From contig NZ_AUJI01000033.1 of assembly GCF_000424145.1 (NCBI RefSeq), positions 1-64,000 on the forward strand: 64,000 bases of DNA, written 5' to 3'. Positions 16,463 through 26,587 of this stretch are shown here, one piece after another. This DNA comes from Butyrivibrio sp. AC2005. GTDB taxonomy: Bacteria > Bacillota > Clostridia > Lachnospirales > Lachnospiraceae. Under the pieces are notes generated by a model. It was not told the origin of the DNA. It ran no database searches and saw only the letters and a program-made list of their open reading frames with translations. Within the stretch, counting starts at the first letter, position 1. Each line of letters opens with the position of its first letter. The position numbers were made by a program, and so were the translations under genes.

Positions 16463-18574
16463 TTATGACTTGAAGAACTGCATCTCTTCATTAAGCTGTT
16501 CGGCGATATCCTTTAGTGAAGATGCTGATCCTGCAAGGGTTGTAACCGTTGCGGAAAGCTCCTGCATGGATGCACCTGTCTCCTGTGAAGAAGCTGCATT
16601 CTCCTCTGATATAGCAGATAGAGCACTCATGGTATCTACAACAGCATTCTTGGAATTCTCACAGGTGTCAGCACCCTGGCTGATAAGCTGAACGCCGCCA
16701 ACAGTACTTCCAATATCCTCTAACATTCCGTTAACTGCTGTAAGTGTATCTCCAAGAGCCGTCTGCTGATCAATGTTGCCCTGGCGAACATCTTCTGCCG
16801 CATCAACCGCTGCCTTAGCCTGAGTAAGCAGTGATTCCATCTCAACCTTTATATCATCTGCAAGCTGCTTTGAATTCTCAGCAAGCTGTCCGATCTCTTC
16901 AGCAACAACCGCAAAGCCTTTTCCTGCTTCACCGGCTCTTGCTGCCTCGATTGAAGCATTAAGTGAAAGGAGGTTAGTCTGTGTAGCAATGGATGTAATG
17001 CCTTCAACCTTGGTACTGATGTTGGTAACAGCTTCCTGTGTTGCCTGAATGGTCTGGGATATCTCATCAATCTTAGCCGTCATCTCCTGAGAGGAATCCT
17101 GAAGAGAAGCAAGCGATCTGCTGGATATCTCCGAAGCTTCCTTCATCTTGCCGGCTGTAGTTGACAGATTACCGGTTGAAGTCTGCACATCGTTTACGGC
17201 ATCGCCGATGAGTCCGACATTTTCAGATGCGGACTGAATCTCATCAGCCTGCTGTGTTGCACCTGATGCAATCTCCTGAACGGCATTGGATACATCTTCC
17301 GCTGTCTGTGATATCTGGTTAGCCATATCTGAAAGCTCTTCAGATGATGATCCCACGGCAAGTGCAGAATCCTTTATCTTTGTAACGATGTCATCGAGCT
17401 TGTCAATTACATCATTTGTGGCTTCAGTCATCAGTCCGAACTCGTCGGTTCTCTTCTTAACACCTGTTATTCTTACAAATTCGCCTTCTCTTAATTTAGA
17501 GAGAGAGTGCGCAACAACTGCAACAGCATTAGCAATACCGGTTGCCTGATAAATAATAATGCTGGTTGTAAGAACAATTGCTACAATACATAGGATGATG
17601 GAGATATACATCATCCTATTTACTGACTTAACAATCTCATCCTCAGTAATTGTAAGGCCTACCTTCCAGGTCATACTGGGAACCTTATCCCAGAAAAGAA
17701 GTCTTTTTGAACCTTCCCAGGTAAAATCGCCACTGCCTGAATCTGAAGCTGTAACCTTAGTCACATACTCACCCATCTCTGTAGATTCGGTGATATTCAT
17801 TCCGTCCTTACAAGCATCTTTAAATGCAGGGTGATAGATGTAATTTCCATTTCCATCAATAAGGAAAAGTGTTCCGGTCTGTCCAACGCTTATTGATCCT
17901 ATCTGATCACTAATTGCACCCAGCATGATATCAACCGTAACGCATCCGATATATGTGCCATCAAGTGTCTTAATAGGCGCTGAGCAGGATGCCATAACCA
18001 TTCCTGATGATGAATCATAGTAAGGATCTGTTATGGTTGCATTAGGAAGGCTCTTTGCATTTGTATAATATTCCTGTGAAAAATAGTTATAGTCTGCATT
18101 TGAATAATCCCAGGTAAGTATGGGATCCTTTCCATCCCAATTTCCTGATGAATCAGTATTCTTGTACCAATAAGGTCCATAGTATTCTGATTCTGTGTCA
18201 AAAACATAGGGTTCAAACCACAAACCTGCACCAAGAACAAGGTCATCACTTTCAACAACCTCAGTAAGCGCATAACCATAGTCATCTACACTCGCAGAAT
18301 GATAGGTACCGGCAACCATTCTGGCTATGGTATCAGCCTGCGCACGAATATCTTTAAGCTCGGCTGATATATAGTTCGTGTTCTCGCCAAGGGTTGCTGC
18401 CATCTCGCTGTTGGATCTTTCCATTATGATATTTCTGCTGACAATAGTGGTTATTGCAGTCAGAGCAATCAACAGAATTGCAACAATAGGAACAATAAAC
18501 AGAATCAGTTTGACTTTGATACTCATGCCTTCAAGCTTCAAAGCATTATCTTTTTTGTTTCTTCCGTCTGCCAT
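16463..18574 (-). CDS. Methyl-accepting chemotaxis protein with Cache sensor
   Basis: A 703-residue transmembrane receptor feeding CheA/CheW. Layout: membrane helix about 22-46; extracellular dCache-type sensor about 50-290 (with the [17 protein letters not shown] and [13 protein letters not shown] segments); second membrane helix about 315-340; HAMP; and the conserved signalling hairpin with [20 protein letters not shown] and [16 protein letters not shown]. The start MADGRNKK at 18574 has AAGGAGG five bases upstream. The Cache domain commonly binds amino acids or small acids, and the ligand is not predictable here. It suggests a motile organism. It lies about 100 bases after the membrane-protein gene of the GT/GH13 operon and may have its own promoter. 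Confidence 0.95.
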   Translation of the reverse strand: MADGRNKKDNALKLEGMSIKVKLILFIVPIVAILLIALTAITTIVSRNIIMERSNSEMAATLGENTNYISAELKDIRAQADTIARMVAGTYHSASVDDYGYALTEVVESDDLVLGAGLWFEPYVFDTESEYYGPYWYKNTDSSGNWDGKDPILTWDYSNADYNYFSQEYYTNAKSLPNATITDPYYDSSSGMVMASCSAPIKTLDGTYIGCVTVDIMLGAISDQIGSISVGQTGTLFLIDGNGNYIYHPAFKDACKDGMNITESTEMGEYVTKVTASDSGSGDFTWEGSKRLLFWDKVPSMTWKVGLTITEDEIVKSVNRMMYISIILCIVAIVLTTSIIIYQATGIANAVAVVAHSLSKLREGEFVRITGVKKRTDEFGLMTEATNDVIDKLDDIVTKIKDSALAVGSSSEELSDMANQISQTAEDVSNAVQEIASGATQQADEIQSASENVGLIGDAVNDVQTSTGNLSTTAGKMKEASEISSRSLASLQDSSQEMTAKIDEISQTIQATQEAVTNISTKVEGITSIATQTNLLSLNASIEAARAGEAGKGFAVVAEEIGQLAENSKQLADDIKVEMESLLTQAKAAVDAAEDVRQGNIDQQTALGDTLTAVNGMLEDIGSTVGGVQLISQGADTCENSKNAVVDTMSALSAISEENAASSQETGASMQELSATVTTLAGSASSLKDIAEQLNEEMQFFKS

Positions 18575-18673
18575 ATTAACCTCCTTAGAGTGCATAGTTC
18601 TCATAAGAATATAATATGACATTTATGTATATTCGTTTATAAATTAATTCTTAAACATTTGTAAAAAGATGGT

Positions 18674-19558
18674 TTATTTATCTTCGGGATAATCACTATC
18701 ATCATAATATTCTTCCTCCCCCAGACGTTCATCCTCTTTAGGAAGCTCCTTCTCTCTGGCTACAAACTTCATTATGTGGCTGTGATGAATCACAAATACT
18801 GCAGCAAGCAGGAACAAATGAGTATAGAAAACGCCGACAATATAATAATTTCTTTCAAGGAGGAACCCTGCCTTAAAGCCAAAAAAGCACATTCCACCGC
18901 AAAGTGCTATGCAAAGAACAAGCATGGGAAGCTTTATAAACGCATTCTTGATTGCTATAAGGAAATCCATAAATGAAGCATCAAAATACACAAATCTACC
19001 CACCATAAGTCCCAGATAATACATCATTACCGGACTGTATTCACTCTCATCACCGATCAGATTAAGATATATCAAAATGATGATCGCATAGAACATTCCC
19101 AGCATTCTTACCGCTGCCTTTTCCTCCTTGGCAAGTCTGCCAAGAGGAATTATGAAAGTATCAAGAATTGTGTTAAATACGATTGATAAACAGATAAGAA
19201 GCAGCAGTGCAAAATCTTTTCCTTCACTCCAGATATGATAGAAGGTTCCGGTTATCATTCCTGAGTGACCCGCCCCTGCCTGCATCAGTGAATAGACGTG
19301 ATTAAATACAACATATGCACATGCAAAGGACATAACCGAAGTTCCCGAAATTATCATTTCGTAAAAAAGCTGGATGTACTTATGAAACTTAACCGGAACG
19401 GCATATTTTCTCTCACTTCTTGGCATGAAGGATGCAGAAATTTCGGCTCCTCCAAGCAGTAAAAAATCGCAAACAAGTAATCCCAGAAGTCCCACAGCAA
19501 AAAACAAAAGTTTCTGAATCCAGGTAAAATCCGGGTTTAAGTACGCATCTATTGTCAT
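18674..19558 (-). CDS. Polytopic membrane protein of unknown function
   Basis: A 294-residue protein with roughly seven hydrophobic segments and a short, very acidic cytoplasmic tail (EEEYYDDSDYPEDK). I do not recognise a family. It follows the GH13 gene by 15 bases and so probably belongs to the GT4-GH13 unit. A role in polymer export or membrane glycolipid handling is possible by context only. Confidence 0.65.
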   Translation of the reverse strand: MTIDAYLNPDFTWIQKLLFFAVGLLGLLVCDFLLLGGAEISASFMPRSERKYAVPVKFHKYIQLFYEMIISGTSVMSFACAYVVFNHVYSLMQAGAGHSGMITGTFYHIWSEGKDFALLLLICLSIVFNTILDTFIIPLGRLAKEEKAAVRMLGMFYAIIILIYLNLIGDESEYSPVMMYYLGLMVGRFVYFDASFMDFLIAIKNAFIKLPMLVLCIALCGGMCFFGFKAGFLLERNYYIVGVFYTHLFLLAAVFVIHHSHIMKFVAREKELPKEDERLGEEEYYDDSDYPEDK

Positions 19559-19573
19559 AGTTTAGTTGTCTCC

Positions 19574-21262
19574 TTAGTTTACTCTAAATCTGTACACCCT
19601 CGTCTCATAGGGTCTGTACATGCCATGACGCACGGCATAGGTGCAAAGCTCACTTCTCATAAGGTCATGATGATACTGCTTCCTGTCAGAATAGTTACAC
19701 AGCATGAGCTGTCCCTTTTTCCCAATGTATTTGTCGGGAATGCTGACCTTCACAGGGAACCTTGAAAATGAGCAGATTATGAGATAGCTTGTCTTACCGA
19801 GTGTACGTTCATACATATATATATTTGCGTCTTTTGGATTATACTCCTTATAATCACCATATAAAAGTGCATTGGAGCTTTTTCTTAATGCAAGGCATTT
19901 TCTGTAAAAATTCAGAATGCTAAACTTATCCTTCTCCTGCGCTGCAACATTGATCTTTTTGTAATTCGGATTTACATAAAACCATGGTCTGACCTTTGAA
20001 AATCCGGCGTACTTTGAATCATTCCACTGCACCGGAGTTCGCGCGGAATCCCTGCTTGATAAATGGATCCTTTTAAGCCTCTTTTCCTTTGTATCCTTCA
20101 AATGATAGGTGTGGTAATTGGTCTTACTGGACACATCCACATATTTGTCGATTGAATTCAGGCGGATATTGGTCATCCCGATTTCCTGTCCCTGATATAT
20201 GAAAGGTGTCCCCTGCAGGAAGAGATAACATGCCGCAAGCATGGTTCCACTTTCTCTGTGATAATATTCACTTCCGTAACGGCTGATGATTCTTGGATGA
20301 TCATGATTTTCCAGATACAGACTGTTCCAAGCTTTGCCTGCCAGAGCTGTCTGCCACTTAGTAAATGCCTTTTTTAGCTTTATAAGAGAAAACGGCCTGT
20401 GAATATACTCCGTATAAACGCAGTCAGCCATCATGTGGTCAAAGGAAATCATCATATCCAGGGACTTGTTTTCACCTGTGAGATACTTCAGGGCAGAGTT
20501 CACCGTAGTCATAGGTCCCTCGCCTATCTGAAAGCAGTCATATTCCTTACACACAGCTCTGAACTCAGCCAGATATTCGTGAATATGCGGACCATCCTTA
20601 TAGTAGGGCATTCCGTTAACAGCAGGTAAAAATGGCAGGCCATTGGGAAGTCCTTCCTTTTTGGAAATAAAATTTATGACATCCTCCCTGAATCCATCTA
20701 CGCCCATATCCAGCCAGAAACGCATGATAGACTTTACTTCCTCACGCACTTTGGGGTTATCCATATTCAGGTCAGGCTGTTTTTTTGCAAAAATATGAAG
20801 GTAATATTGCCCTCTCTGTTCATCGTATTCCCAGGCTTTTCCTTCAAACAGACTATCCCAGTTATTGGGCTTATCTCTCCAGATATAATAATCACTGTAG
20901 GGATTATCCTTACCTTTCCTGCTTTCGATAAACCAGGGATGCTCGTCCGAGGTATGATTCACTACCAGGTCCATGATGACCTTAAGTCCCAGTTCATGTG
21001 CTTTACCCAGCACTTTTTTAAACTGATCCAGCGTACCGTAATCAGGATGGATATCCTTGTAATCAGAGATGTCGTAGCCGTAGTCCGCATTGGGAGACGG
21101 GTAAAGCGGTGAAAACCAGATGCCATCCACTCCAAGGGATTTCACATATGGCAGCTTGTCGTAAACGCCGTAGAGATCACCTATACCGTCGCCATTTCCA
21201 TCAGCAAAGCTTCTTACCCAGATTTGGTAGAAAGCCATTCGTTTATACCAGTCTTGTTCCAT
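19574..21262 (-). CDS. GH13 alpha-glucosidase (oligo-1,6-glucosidase type)
   Basis: A 562-residue cytoplasmic GH13 enzyme. Conserved regions: YQIWVRSFADGNGDGIGDL (10-30), the calcium/substrate DLVVNHTSDEHPW (98-110), the nucleophile D194 in GVDGFREDVINF, the acid/base E248 in QIGEGP, and LENHDHPR with the third carboxylate. It lacks a signal peptide. Relatives cleave alpha-1,6 or alpha-1,4 bonds of isomalto- or malto-oligosaccharides, sucrose, or trehalose-6-phosphate. No sugar transporter gene is adjacent. It starts 15 bases downstream of the GT4 gene, which suggests joint work on a glucan or glycolipid head group. Confidence 0.92.
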   Translation of the reverse strand: MEQDWYKRMAFYQIWVRSFADGNGDGIGDLYGVYDKLPYVKSLGVDGIWFSPLYPSPNADYGYDISDYKDIHPDYGTLDQFKKVLGKAHELGLKVIMDLVVNHTSDEHPWFIESRKGKDNPYSDYYIWRDKPNNWDSLFEGKAWEYDEQRGQYYLHIFAKKQPDLNMDNPKVREEVKSIMRFWLDMGVDGFREDVINFISKKEGLPNGLPFLPAVNGMPYYKDGPHIHEYLAEFRAVCKEYDCFQIGEGPMTTVNSALKYLTGENKSLDMMISFDHMMADCVYTEYIHRPFSLIKLKKAFTKWQTALAGKAWNSLYLENHDHPRIISRYGSEYYHRESGTMLAACYLFLQGTPFIYQGQEIGMTNIRLNSIDKYVDVSSKTNYHTYHLKDTKEKRLKRIHLSSRDSARTPVQWNDSKYAGFSKVRPWFYVNPNYKKINVAAQEKDKFSILNFYRKCLALRKSSNALLYGDYKEYNPKDANIYMYERTLGKTSYLIICSFSRFPVKVSIPDKYIGKKGQLMLCNYSDRKQYHHDLMRSELCTYAVRHGMYRPYETRVYRFRVN

Positions 21263-21276
21263 AATTGTTACCCGTA

Positions 21277-22896
21277 CTAGTCCATCTTCATTCCATTGAT
21301 ACTTATATCCAAGCCTTCGCGGACGCTTTGTCCTGCGAATTCGATGCCCTTTTTAACATTCTTCTTCACACTGTTGGTAGCGTTTTCCGTCAGCTCTTTT
21401 GCACTCTCACCAAATTCCCTTACACCCTCGGGGATGCTCTCCTTAAATTCCTCTTTAAAATCCTGAAGGTCTTCCATGAAGTCCTCCTTGAAATCCTCGA
21501 AGTTCTCTTTCATGCCGCCATAAATATTTCGTGGGATATCAAAAATATGGTTTGTGCCTTTAACTATCATGGATGCAGATTCAAGCAGGTAATCGGAGCT
21601 CTGCTTTTTTCTTCGTGCAATTGTTCCATCCGCAACCAGATCCCTTATAACGCCGTATCTCTCATAGGCTGTGTGAACTGCATCTTCCCAGGATATGTAA
21701 ATTTCATCCATTGCATGCTGTCCAACATCATGTACAGCATCTAAATCCTTCGAAACCTCTTTCAATAAAGCTGCCATGGATTCGGCATTCTCATCTATCA
21801 TATATCCGTTTCTTGCATGAGTGATTCCCTCTGCGGCACAGGAATTTTTAATTAAAACACTGCCCAGTCCGCATGCTGCTGCCTCACGAACAACTATACC
21901 GTTAGTGTCATAGACTGAAGGGAACAGGAACAGATCCGCTCTGGTATTCCATGCGCGAAGCTTTTCCCTGTCATGCTCAGGTCCTGCAAAAATCACCTTT
22001 CCTGACATGCCGTCCAGACCCGCTACAGTTACCAGCTTTTTATTCTTACCATCTATGAAAACATCTATTCCGCTTTGTGATGCATCAGTTTCTTCCGTAA
22101 CTATATCAGTGCTTATGCCATAGTTTTTCACCTTTTCCTGCATTTCTAAGGCATCGGCGCCTCCTCCGATAAATACCATGCGATAATCAACGCCCTCTTC
22201 GGATAGTTTTTTCATAGCATCTATAATTATGGGCAGTCCCTTGTATTTCATCATTCTTCCCACGAAAAGGAAAACCGGAACGCCTTCGGGAAGGTCAAAC
22301 TTCTCTGTAACTTCCCTCACCTTATCTGCCGCAATTCTGCCCTTGGGGAAATCTACGCCATTATTCATGACATGGTACTCTCCTTCATACCCAAGGGACT
22401 TAAGATTTTCACCTGCACCCTCGGAAACAACCCAGACCTCATCACAGGCAGAGATATTACCAACCATTACCCTTATGGTCTCATTTTTCAAAAGACCTTG
22501 TCCAACTGCCATTTCTATATCCACATCAAACTTGGTGTGATATGTGAAAACAATTGGTGCGCCTGTCTCATTCTGCAGTATTCTTGCCATTATTGTTGAG
22601 GATGCGGGACAGTGCGTGTGAATAATATCAGGGCCAAACTCTGCCATCTGTGTAATCTCACGCATTGCAAGCGGATTTCCGGTCCTGTATCCCTTCACAA
22701 ATTCCGTGGTATCAATGCTGCTGTATGGTATAACTTTATAAGGATAACCTTCATAATTCGCATCCGGATATCTGGGAGTTCCGACAACAACTCCTGCATG
22801 AATATCCTCAGAGAGAATTTTTCCATAATTCATCACTACGTTTGCGACACCATCTATGACTGGTGGAAACGAATCATTAAGCAAGCAAATATTCAT
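21277..22896 (-). CDS. GT4 glycosyltransferase with amphipathic C-terminal tail
   Basis: A 539-residue GT-B fold retaining glycosyltransferase. Seen: N-terminal NDSFPPVIDGVANVV, PDIIHTHCPAS, the C-terminal-domain start VFLFVGRMMKYKG, and DTNGIVVREAAACG, which replaces the usual E-x7-E. An unusual segment of about 40 residues near 280 (EETDASQSGIDVFIDG) interrupts the nucleotide-binding domain. The last about 90 residues form charged amphipathic repeats (NFEDFKEDFMEDLQDFKEEF), probably a membrane-surface or coiled-coil tail. Family members make diacylglycerol glycolipids and mannosides. The start at 22896 has GGAGGAG upstream. First gene of the unit. Confidence 0.88.
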   Translation of the reverse strand: MNICLLNDSFPPVIDGVANVVMNYGKILSEDIHAGVVVGTPRYPDANYEGYPYKVIPYSSIDTTEFVKGYRTGNPLAMREITQMAEFGPDIIHTHCPASSTIMARILQNETGAPIVFTYHTKFDVDIEMAVGQGLLKNETIRVMVGNISACDEVWVVSEGAGENLKSLGYEGEYHVMNNGVDFPKGRIAADKVREVTEKFDLPEGVPVFLFVGRMMKYKGLPIIIDAMKKLSEEGVDYRMVFIGGGADALEMQEKVKNYGISTDIVTEETDASQSGIDVFIDGKNKKLVTVAGLDGMSGKVIFAGPEHDREKLRAWNTRADLFLFPSVYDTNGIVVREAAACGLGSVLIKNSCAAEGITHARNGYMIDENAESMAALLKEVSKDLDAVHDVGQHAMDEIYISWEDAVHTAYERYGVIRDLVADGTIARRKKQSSDYLLESASMIVKGTNHIFDIPRNIYGGMKENFEDFKEDFMEDLQDFKEEFKESIPEGVREFGESAKELTENATNSVKKNVKKGIEFAGQSVREGLDISINGMKMD

Positions 22897-23050
22897 CGCT
22901 ATCTCCTCCAAAAATCATTGATTTCAAGCCATTTGCAGAACACTACACCCATAGATGTGGTATAATGAACTACGTGTGATATACATAATGTATAATATAT
23001 CATTCATATTATAGCAGATAAATTTATAATGTATGCGGAGGAATGAAATA

Positions 23051-23914
23051 GTGAGTTTTACTGTCTTTGCAGACGGCTGTGCCAACCTTCCCAAGAAGCT
23101 TTTGGACGGCATAAGTCTGTTACCTTGTGGCTATCTTGTAAATGATGAGCCTGTAACTTATACAGGCGATATTGAAGATTTTGATGGTCACGCTTACTAC
23201 GAAGGTCTTAAAAATGGGGATAAAGTTAAGACCAGTCTACTTAACACAGCTTTATTTTTAGAGTATTTTACCCCTCTTGCCAGTAAGGGTGAGGACATTA
23301 TATACATCGCAATGAGCTCAGGAATAAGCGGAACCTACAACGCAGCAATTGCTGCAGCCACAGAGCTCATGGAGGAATATCCTGACAGTTTCATTCACAT
23401 TGTTGACTCTCATGGATGCGGATTTGGCAATGGAATTCTTGCACTTAAGGCGGCTCAGTTAAACCGCGATGGCGTAGATGCAAAAGAGGCTGCTAAGATT
23501 CTTGATGAAGCCGTACCTCACGCTTGCCAGTATTTCACAGTCGATGACTTAAACTTTCTTAAGAACACCGGCCGTGTAAGCGGAGTTACAGCACAGATTG
23601 GTACAATTCTCAATATTAAACCTATCTTGTTCGGCGACAGTACAGGTCATATCATTTCATGTGATAAGGTAAGAGGTCGTAAGAATGCAATAAAGGCAAT
23701 CATTGCCAAATATGCTGAAAAGCGAATGGATACAGATGATCAGACTGTTTGCATCTCTCATGGAGATTGTATAGAAGATGCCAATAAGCTGGCTGAGATG
23801 GTGAAGGAAATAAATCCCGCTGCCAATATTACAATTTGTCAGCACGAGCCTTTTTCAGGTGCCCATGTCGGTCCCGGAATGCTTGGGCTGTTCTTCTGGG
23901 GGAAGGAGCGGTAA
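23051..23914 (+). CDS. DegV family protein (fatty-acid binding, FakB-like)
   Basis: A 287-residue DegV-fold protein. FADGCANLPKKLL at the N-terminus, the MSSGISGTYNAA motif and the DDLNFLKNTGRVSG segment are typical. Family members bind a fatty acid and hand it to the FakA kinase to make acyl-phosphate for phospholipid synthesis. The start is GTG 23051 with GGAGG nine bases upstream; an upstream ATG (23033) lies before that ribosome site. The gene stands alone, divergent from the GT4 gene, and possible -10 hexamers (TATAAT) occur at 22961 and 22991. It ends in a repeat element. Confidence 0.88.
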   Translation: MSFTVFADGCANLPKKLLDGISLLPCGYLVNDEPVTYTGDIEDFDGHAYYEGLKNGDKVKTSLLNTALFLEYFTPLASKGEDIIYIAMSSGISGTYNAAIAAATELMEEYPDSFIHIVDSHGCGFGNGILALKAAQLNRDGVDAKEAAKILDEAVPHACQYFTVDDLNFLKNTGRVSGVTAQIGTILNIKPILFGDSTGHIISCDKVRGRKNAIKAIIAKYAEKRMDTDDQTVCISHGDCIEDANKLAEMVKEINPAANITICQHEPFSGAHVGPGMLGLFFWGKER

Positions 23915-23917
23915 GAC

Positions 23918-24027
23918 TTCCCCTCATCCGCCCTTCGGGCACCTTCCCCCCAAGGGGAAGGCTTTTTTTATTTTCTCCGCCTTCTCCTTGGGGGGAAGGC
24001 TTTTTTTATTTTCTCCGCCTTCTCCTT
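23918..24027. repeat. Repeat-family copy plus 38-bp tandem duplication
   Basis: CCCCTCATCCG...CACCTTCCCCCCAAGGGGAAGGC (23919-23962) is a copy of the family at 9083 and 11389. A 36-bp segment (GGGGAAGGC-TTTTTTT...CTTCTCCTT) is then present twice, at 23954-23989 and 23992-24027. The second copy contains the stop codon and last codons of the convergent AarF gene. Confidence 0.75.
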
Positions 24028-25742
24028 CTGGCAAGTATCTTAAGTCCTATATTTCTCAGTATCAAAAATCCACTGACTATCATAGCAAACGAAAATCCAA
24101 CTGCCCCAAGGACAGGTATCCCGAAAATCCTGGGCTCCATTGTAGTCGTACACATGACGCTGGATGCAATAAGAAGCGCAGCTACTCCAAGTCCGATAAC
24201 CATATTTCTTATTGAAGAATATATCAGCTCATCAAATTCCTTGGACGGATTTAAGTTTATAGTAACCTTACTCTGACCGGCAAGATACTCCTTCATAACC
24301 TGATTGGCAAGTGCGGGTATCTCTATGCCTCTGTCAGCTGCGCGATACAGAGCCCTGCCATATTTTGAAAATTCATCGCGAATATCCAGGTTCTGAATAA
24401 AATCATCGGTAATTCTTGACGTAGCTATCTGCATCATGTTGATATCAGGGCTTATTGTGGCAAGTACTCCCTGCACATGGGCAAGTCCTCTGCATAGCAT
24501 AGTCATACCATGTGGAAGAGCTATGCCATTTTCCTTCATTATATCCATGAGACACTGAAGAGCACCAGCAATATCAAGACTTCCGAAAGCAACCGACCCA
24601 TACTGATCAAGGAAGCTTTTTATCTCAGTATAGAGCTTATCCCTGTTGGGTGTTCCCCTGACATCTCCCAGATCAATAATCGCATTTACCGTCGCCTGAA
24701 TATCATGCATGGCAATACTACGAACACCCCTGACCATGAGTCTTCTGTCTCTGTCCGATAACCTTCCCATCATTCCCATGTCGATCCAGACAATCTTGCC
24801 ACCGGAAATCTTTACATTCCCGGGATGAGGATCCGCATGAAAAAATCCATCATCCATCACCTGCTTGATAAAGCTGTTGACGAATTTTTCTCCAATCTCA
24901 TCAAGGTCATAGCCATGAGTCACAAGATACTCCACATCATCTATCGAGCATCCATCCACAAATTCCATAACAAGAACCTTGTCCGTCGTGTACTCTAGAT
25001 ACATATTGGGACAATCCACATATTTGATGTCCTTGTTATTTTTCTTAAACTCAGCGATATTGCAGGCTTCTTTTAAAAAGTCCATTTCTTCTCTGGCAAC
25101 GGTCCACATCTCATCAAGAACCATATCCAGATCTACGATGTTCTTCAGATCGCCAACGGGAGGCATCAGCTTAACTAATCTGTGTAAGAGGCTTATGTCC
25201 CTGGACATAATGTCAAAAACACCCTTGCGCTGAACCTTTACGATAACATTTATGCTTTTCCCGTCTTCGGTTTTCTTCTTCAGCCTTGCCTTGTGAACCT
25301 GCGCGATAGATGCTGCACCAAGAGCCTTTTCATTAATCCGCTCAAAGACCTCCGTATAGGGACATCCGTATGATTCCTCTATAATCTCTTTTACCTCTGA
25401 AAAAGGCATAGGTGGAACATCAAAATTAAGCTTGGCCAATTCATCACAATAGCGCTTCGGCAATATGTCTGAATGCATAGACATAATCTGCCCAAGCTTG
25501 ATGTAGGTTGGACCAAGCTCTTCTAAAATAATTCTGAGTTTTTCAGGTGAAATACCCCTGGTAATCTTGTTCCTTGCAAGCACCCCTCGTATTTCCTTAA
25601 ACCTGGCTTTATCCTCAGCATTTCTTATTTTGCCATCATAAACAGGCTGTCCCTCGGCTGCAGCCTTTTCAGCTTCAGCCTTATCAGCCTGCGCGTCGGC
25701 CATCTTTCTTACAGTGCCGACAATCCCCTTTAAATCTGTCAT
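24006..25742 (-). CDS. AarF/UbiB (ABC1) family atypical kinase
   Basis: A 578-residue member of the UbiB/ABC1 family. Visible: KLGQ at 82-85, the alanine-rich loop GAASIAQVHKA, the KVQRKG lysine strand, the catalytic DGFFHADPHPGN and the metal-binding WIDMGMMGRL. Two hydrophobic helices near the end (VIGLGVAALLIASSV and AVGFSFAMIVSGFLIL) anchor it in the membrane. Members support quinone or lipid homeostasis through ATP binding. The start overlaps the upstream phasin-like gene by four bases. The last codons, an arginine run, lie within a tandem duplication shared with the intergenic repeat. This organism may lack quinones, so the role is uncertain. Confidence 0.92.
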   Translation of the reverse strand: MTDLKGIVGTVRKMADAQADKAEAEKAAAEGQPVYDGKIRNAEDKARFKEIRGVLARNKITRGISPEKLRIILEELGPTYIKLGQIMSMHSDILPKRYCDELAKLNFDVPPMPFSEVKEIIEESYGCPYTEVFERINEKALGAASIAQVHKARLKKKTEDGKSINVIVKVQRKGVFDIMSRDISLLHRLVKLMPPVGDLKNIVDLDMVLDEMWTVAREEMDFLKEACNIAEFKKNNKDIKYVDCPNMYLEYTTDKVLVMEFVDGCSIDDVEYLVTHGYDLDEIGEKFVNSFIKQVMDDGFFHADPHPGNVKISGGKIVWIDMGMMGRLSDRDRRLMVRGVRSIAMHDIQATVNAIIDLGDVRGTPNRDKLYTEIKSFLDQYGSVAFGSLDIAGALQCLMDIMKENGIALPHGMTMLCRGLAHVQGVLATISPDINMMQIATSRITDDFIQNLDIRDEFSKYGRALYRAADRGIEIPALANQVMKEYLAGQSKVTINLNPSKEFDELIYSSIRNMVIGLGVAALLIASSVMCTTTMEPRIFGIPVLGAVGFSFAMIVSGFLILRNIGLKILARRRRRRK

Positions 25743-26026
25743 TCTTTACTCTCAGCAGCAGCAATAAGTTCCTTGAGCTTGGAAAGCTCCTCGGATGAAA
25801 GACCCTCAACAACCTTAGACAAATCCTTTTCTCCGTTGTCCTTTTTGCCTGCATTCTCCTTAACAGTGCGCTTCAGTTCCTGATTCAGGGCCTTACCCTG
25901 TTCAACAGTAATCTCACCCTTTTCGACCATCTCTTCAAGAATTTCTCCGGCCTTCTCAGCAGTGAGCGCTACCGCACCTACGCCTGCAAGTAGAATTTTT
26001 TTAAGTCCATCTGTAAGATTATCCAT
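25739..26026 (-). CDS. Small phasin-like helical protein
   Basis: A 95-residue helical protein: an Ala/Gly-rich N-terminal helix (LAGVGAVALTAEKAGEILEEMV) followed by charged helices. This pattern resembles phasin/polyhydroxyalkanoate-granule-associated or PhaF-like small proteins commonly found before UbiB genes in Firmicutes. It overlaps the AarF gene by four bases (ATGA type), so the two are co-translated and probably work together at the membrane. The function is unknown. GGAGG precedes the start. Confidence 0.75.
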   Translation of the reverse strand: MDNLTDGLKKILLAGVGAVALTAEKAGEILEEMVEKGEITVEQGKALNQELKRTVKENAGKKDNGEKDLSKVVEGLSSEELSKLKELIAAAESKE

Positions 26027-26130
26027 GTGTCACCCTCCTAAGAAATTGTTTCTATTAGCACATTCCCCACCCGAAAGCTGTGCTGACATCTGTCGCATCC
26101 CACTTCCGAGCTAATAAGGCAATGATAGCT

Positions 26131-26532
26131 TCAAAATAAAAACTGCCACAGCTTTGGAAAAAAAATGATTCCACCCATGATCGCTGCGAAAATCGCGCTT
26201 ACTAAAACTGCTCCGGCAGCAGCATCTTTCGCTTTTTTAGCAAGAGGACGCTTCTCTTCGGTAACAAGATCCACCACCGCTTCTATAGCTGTGTTAACAA
26301 GCTCAAGACTTAGTACAATAGAAAAAAGAAGCATACACAAAAACCACTCCGAGAGTGATATTTTGAGTATAATGCCAAACATCACCACAAGCACAGCAAC
26401 AAGACAGTGAATCTGCATATTCCGTTCATGGAATATAGTCGCAAAAATTCCCTCAAATGCGTACCTGAAACTTTTATATAGTTTGTTCTTTTTTGGTGAT
26501 TTATTATCCATATAAGAATAGTATATAGCCAT
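26131..26532 (-). CDS. dgkA: Diacylglycerol/undecaprenol kinase
   Basis: A 133-residue membrane kinase of the DgkA family with three hydrophobic helices. The diagnostic ELVNTAIEAVVDLV and AKDAAAGAVLVSAI motifs are present. In Gram-positives it phosphorylates undecaprenol, recycling the cell-wall lipid carrier. The ATG at 26532 has AGGA very close to it, and the ATG at 26511 (MDNKSPKK) is an alternative start. It follows a remnant HD gene and may belong to the rhomboid operon. Confidence 0.9.
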   Translation of the reverse strand: MAIYYSYMDNKSPKKNKLYKSFRYAFEGIFATIFHERNMQIHCLVAVLVVMFGIILKISLSEWFLCMLLFSIVLSLELVNTAIEAVVDLVTEEKRPLAKKAKDAAAGAVLVSAIFAAIMGGIIFFPKLWQFLF

Positions 26533-26587
26533 TCCTGCTATTATTCCATAGCTTTCTGTTTCCCTTCCGAAAAACAGAATCTATAGT

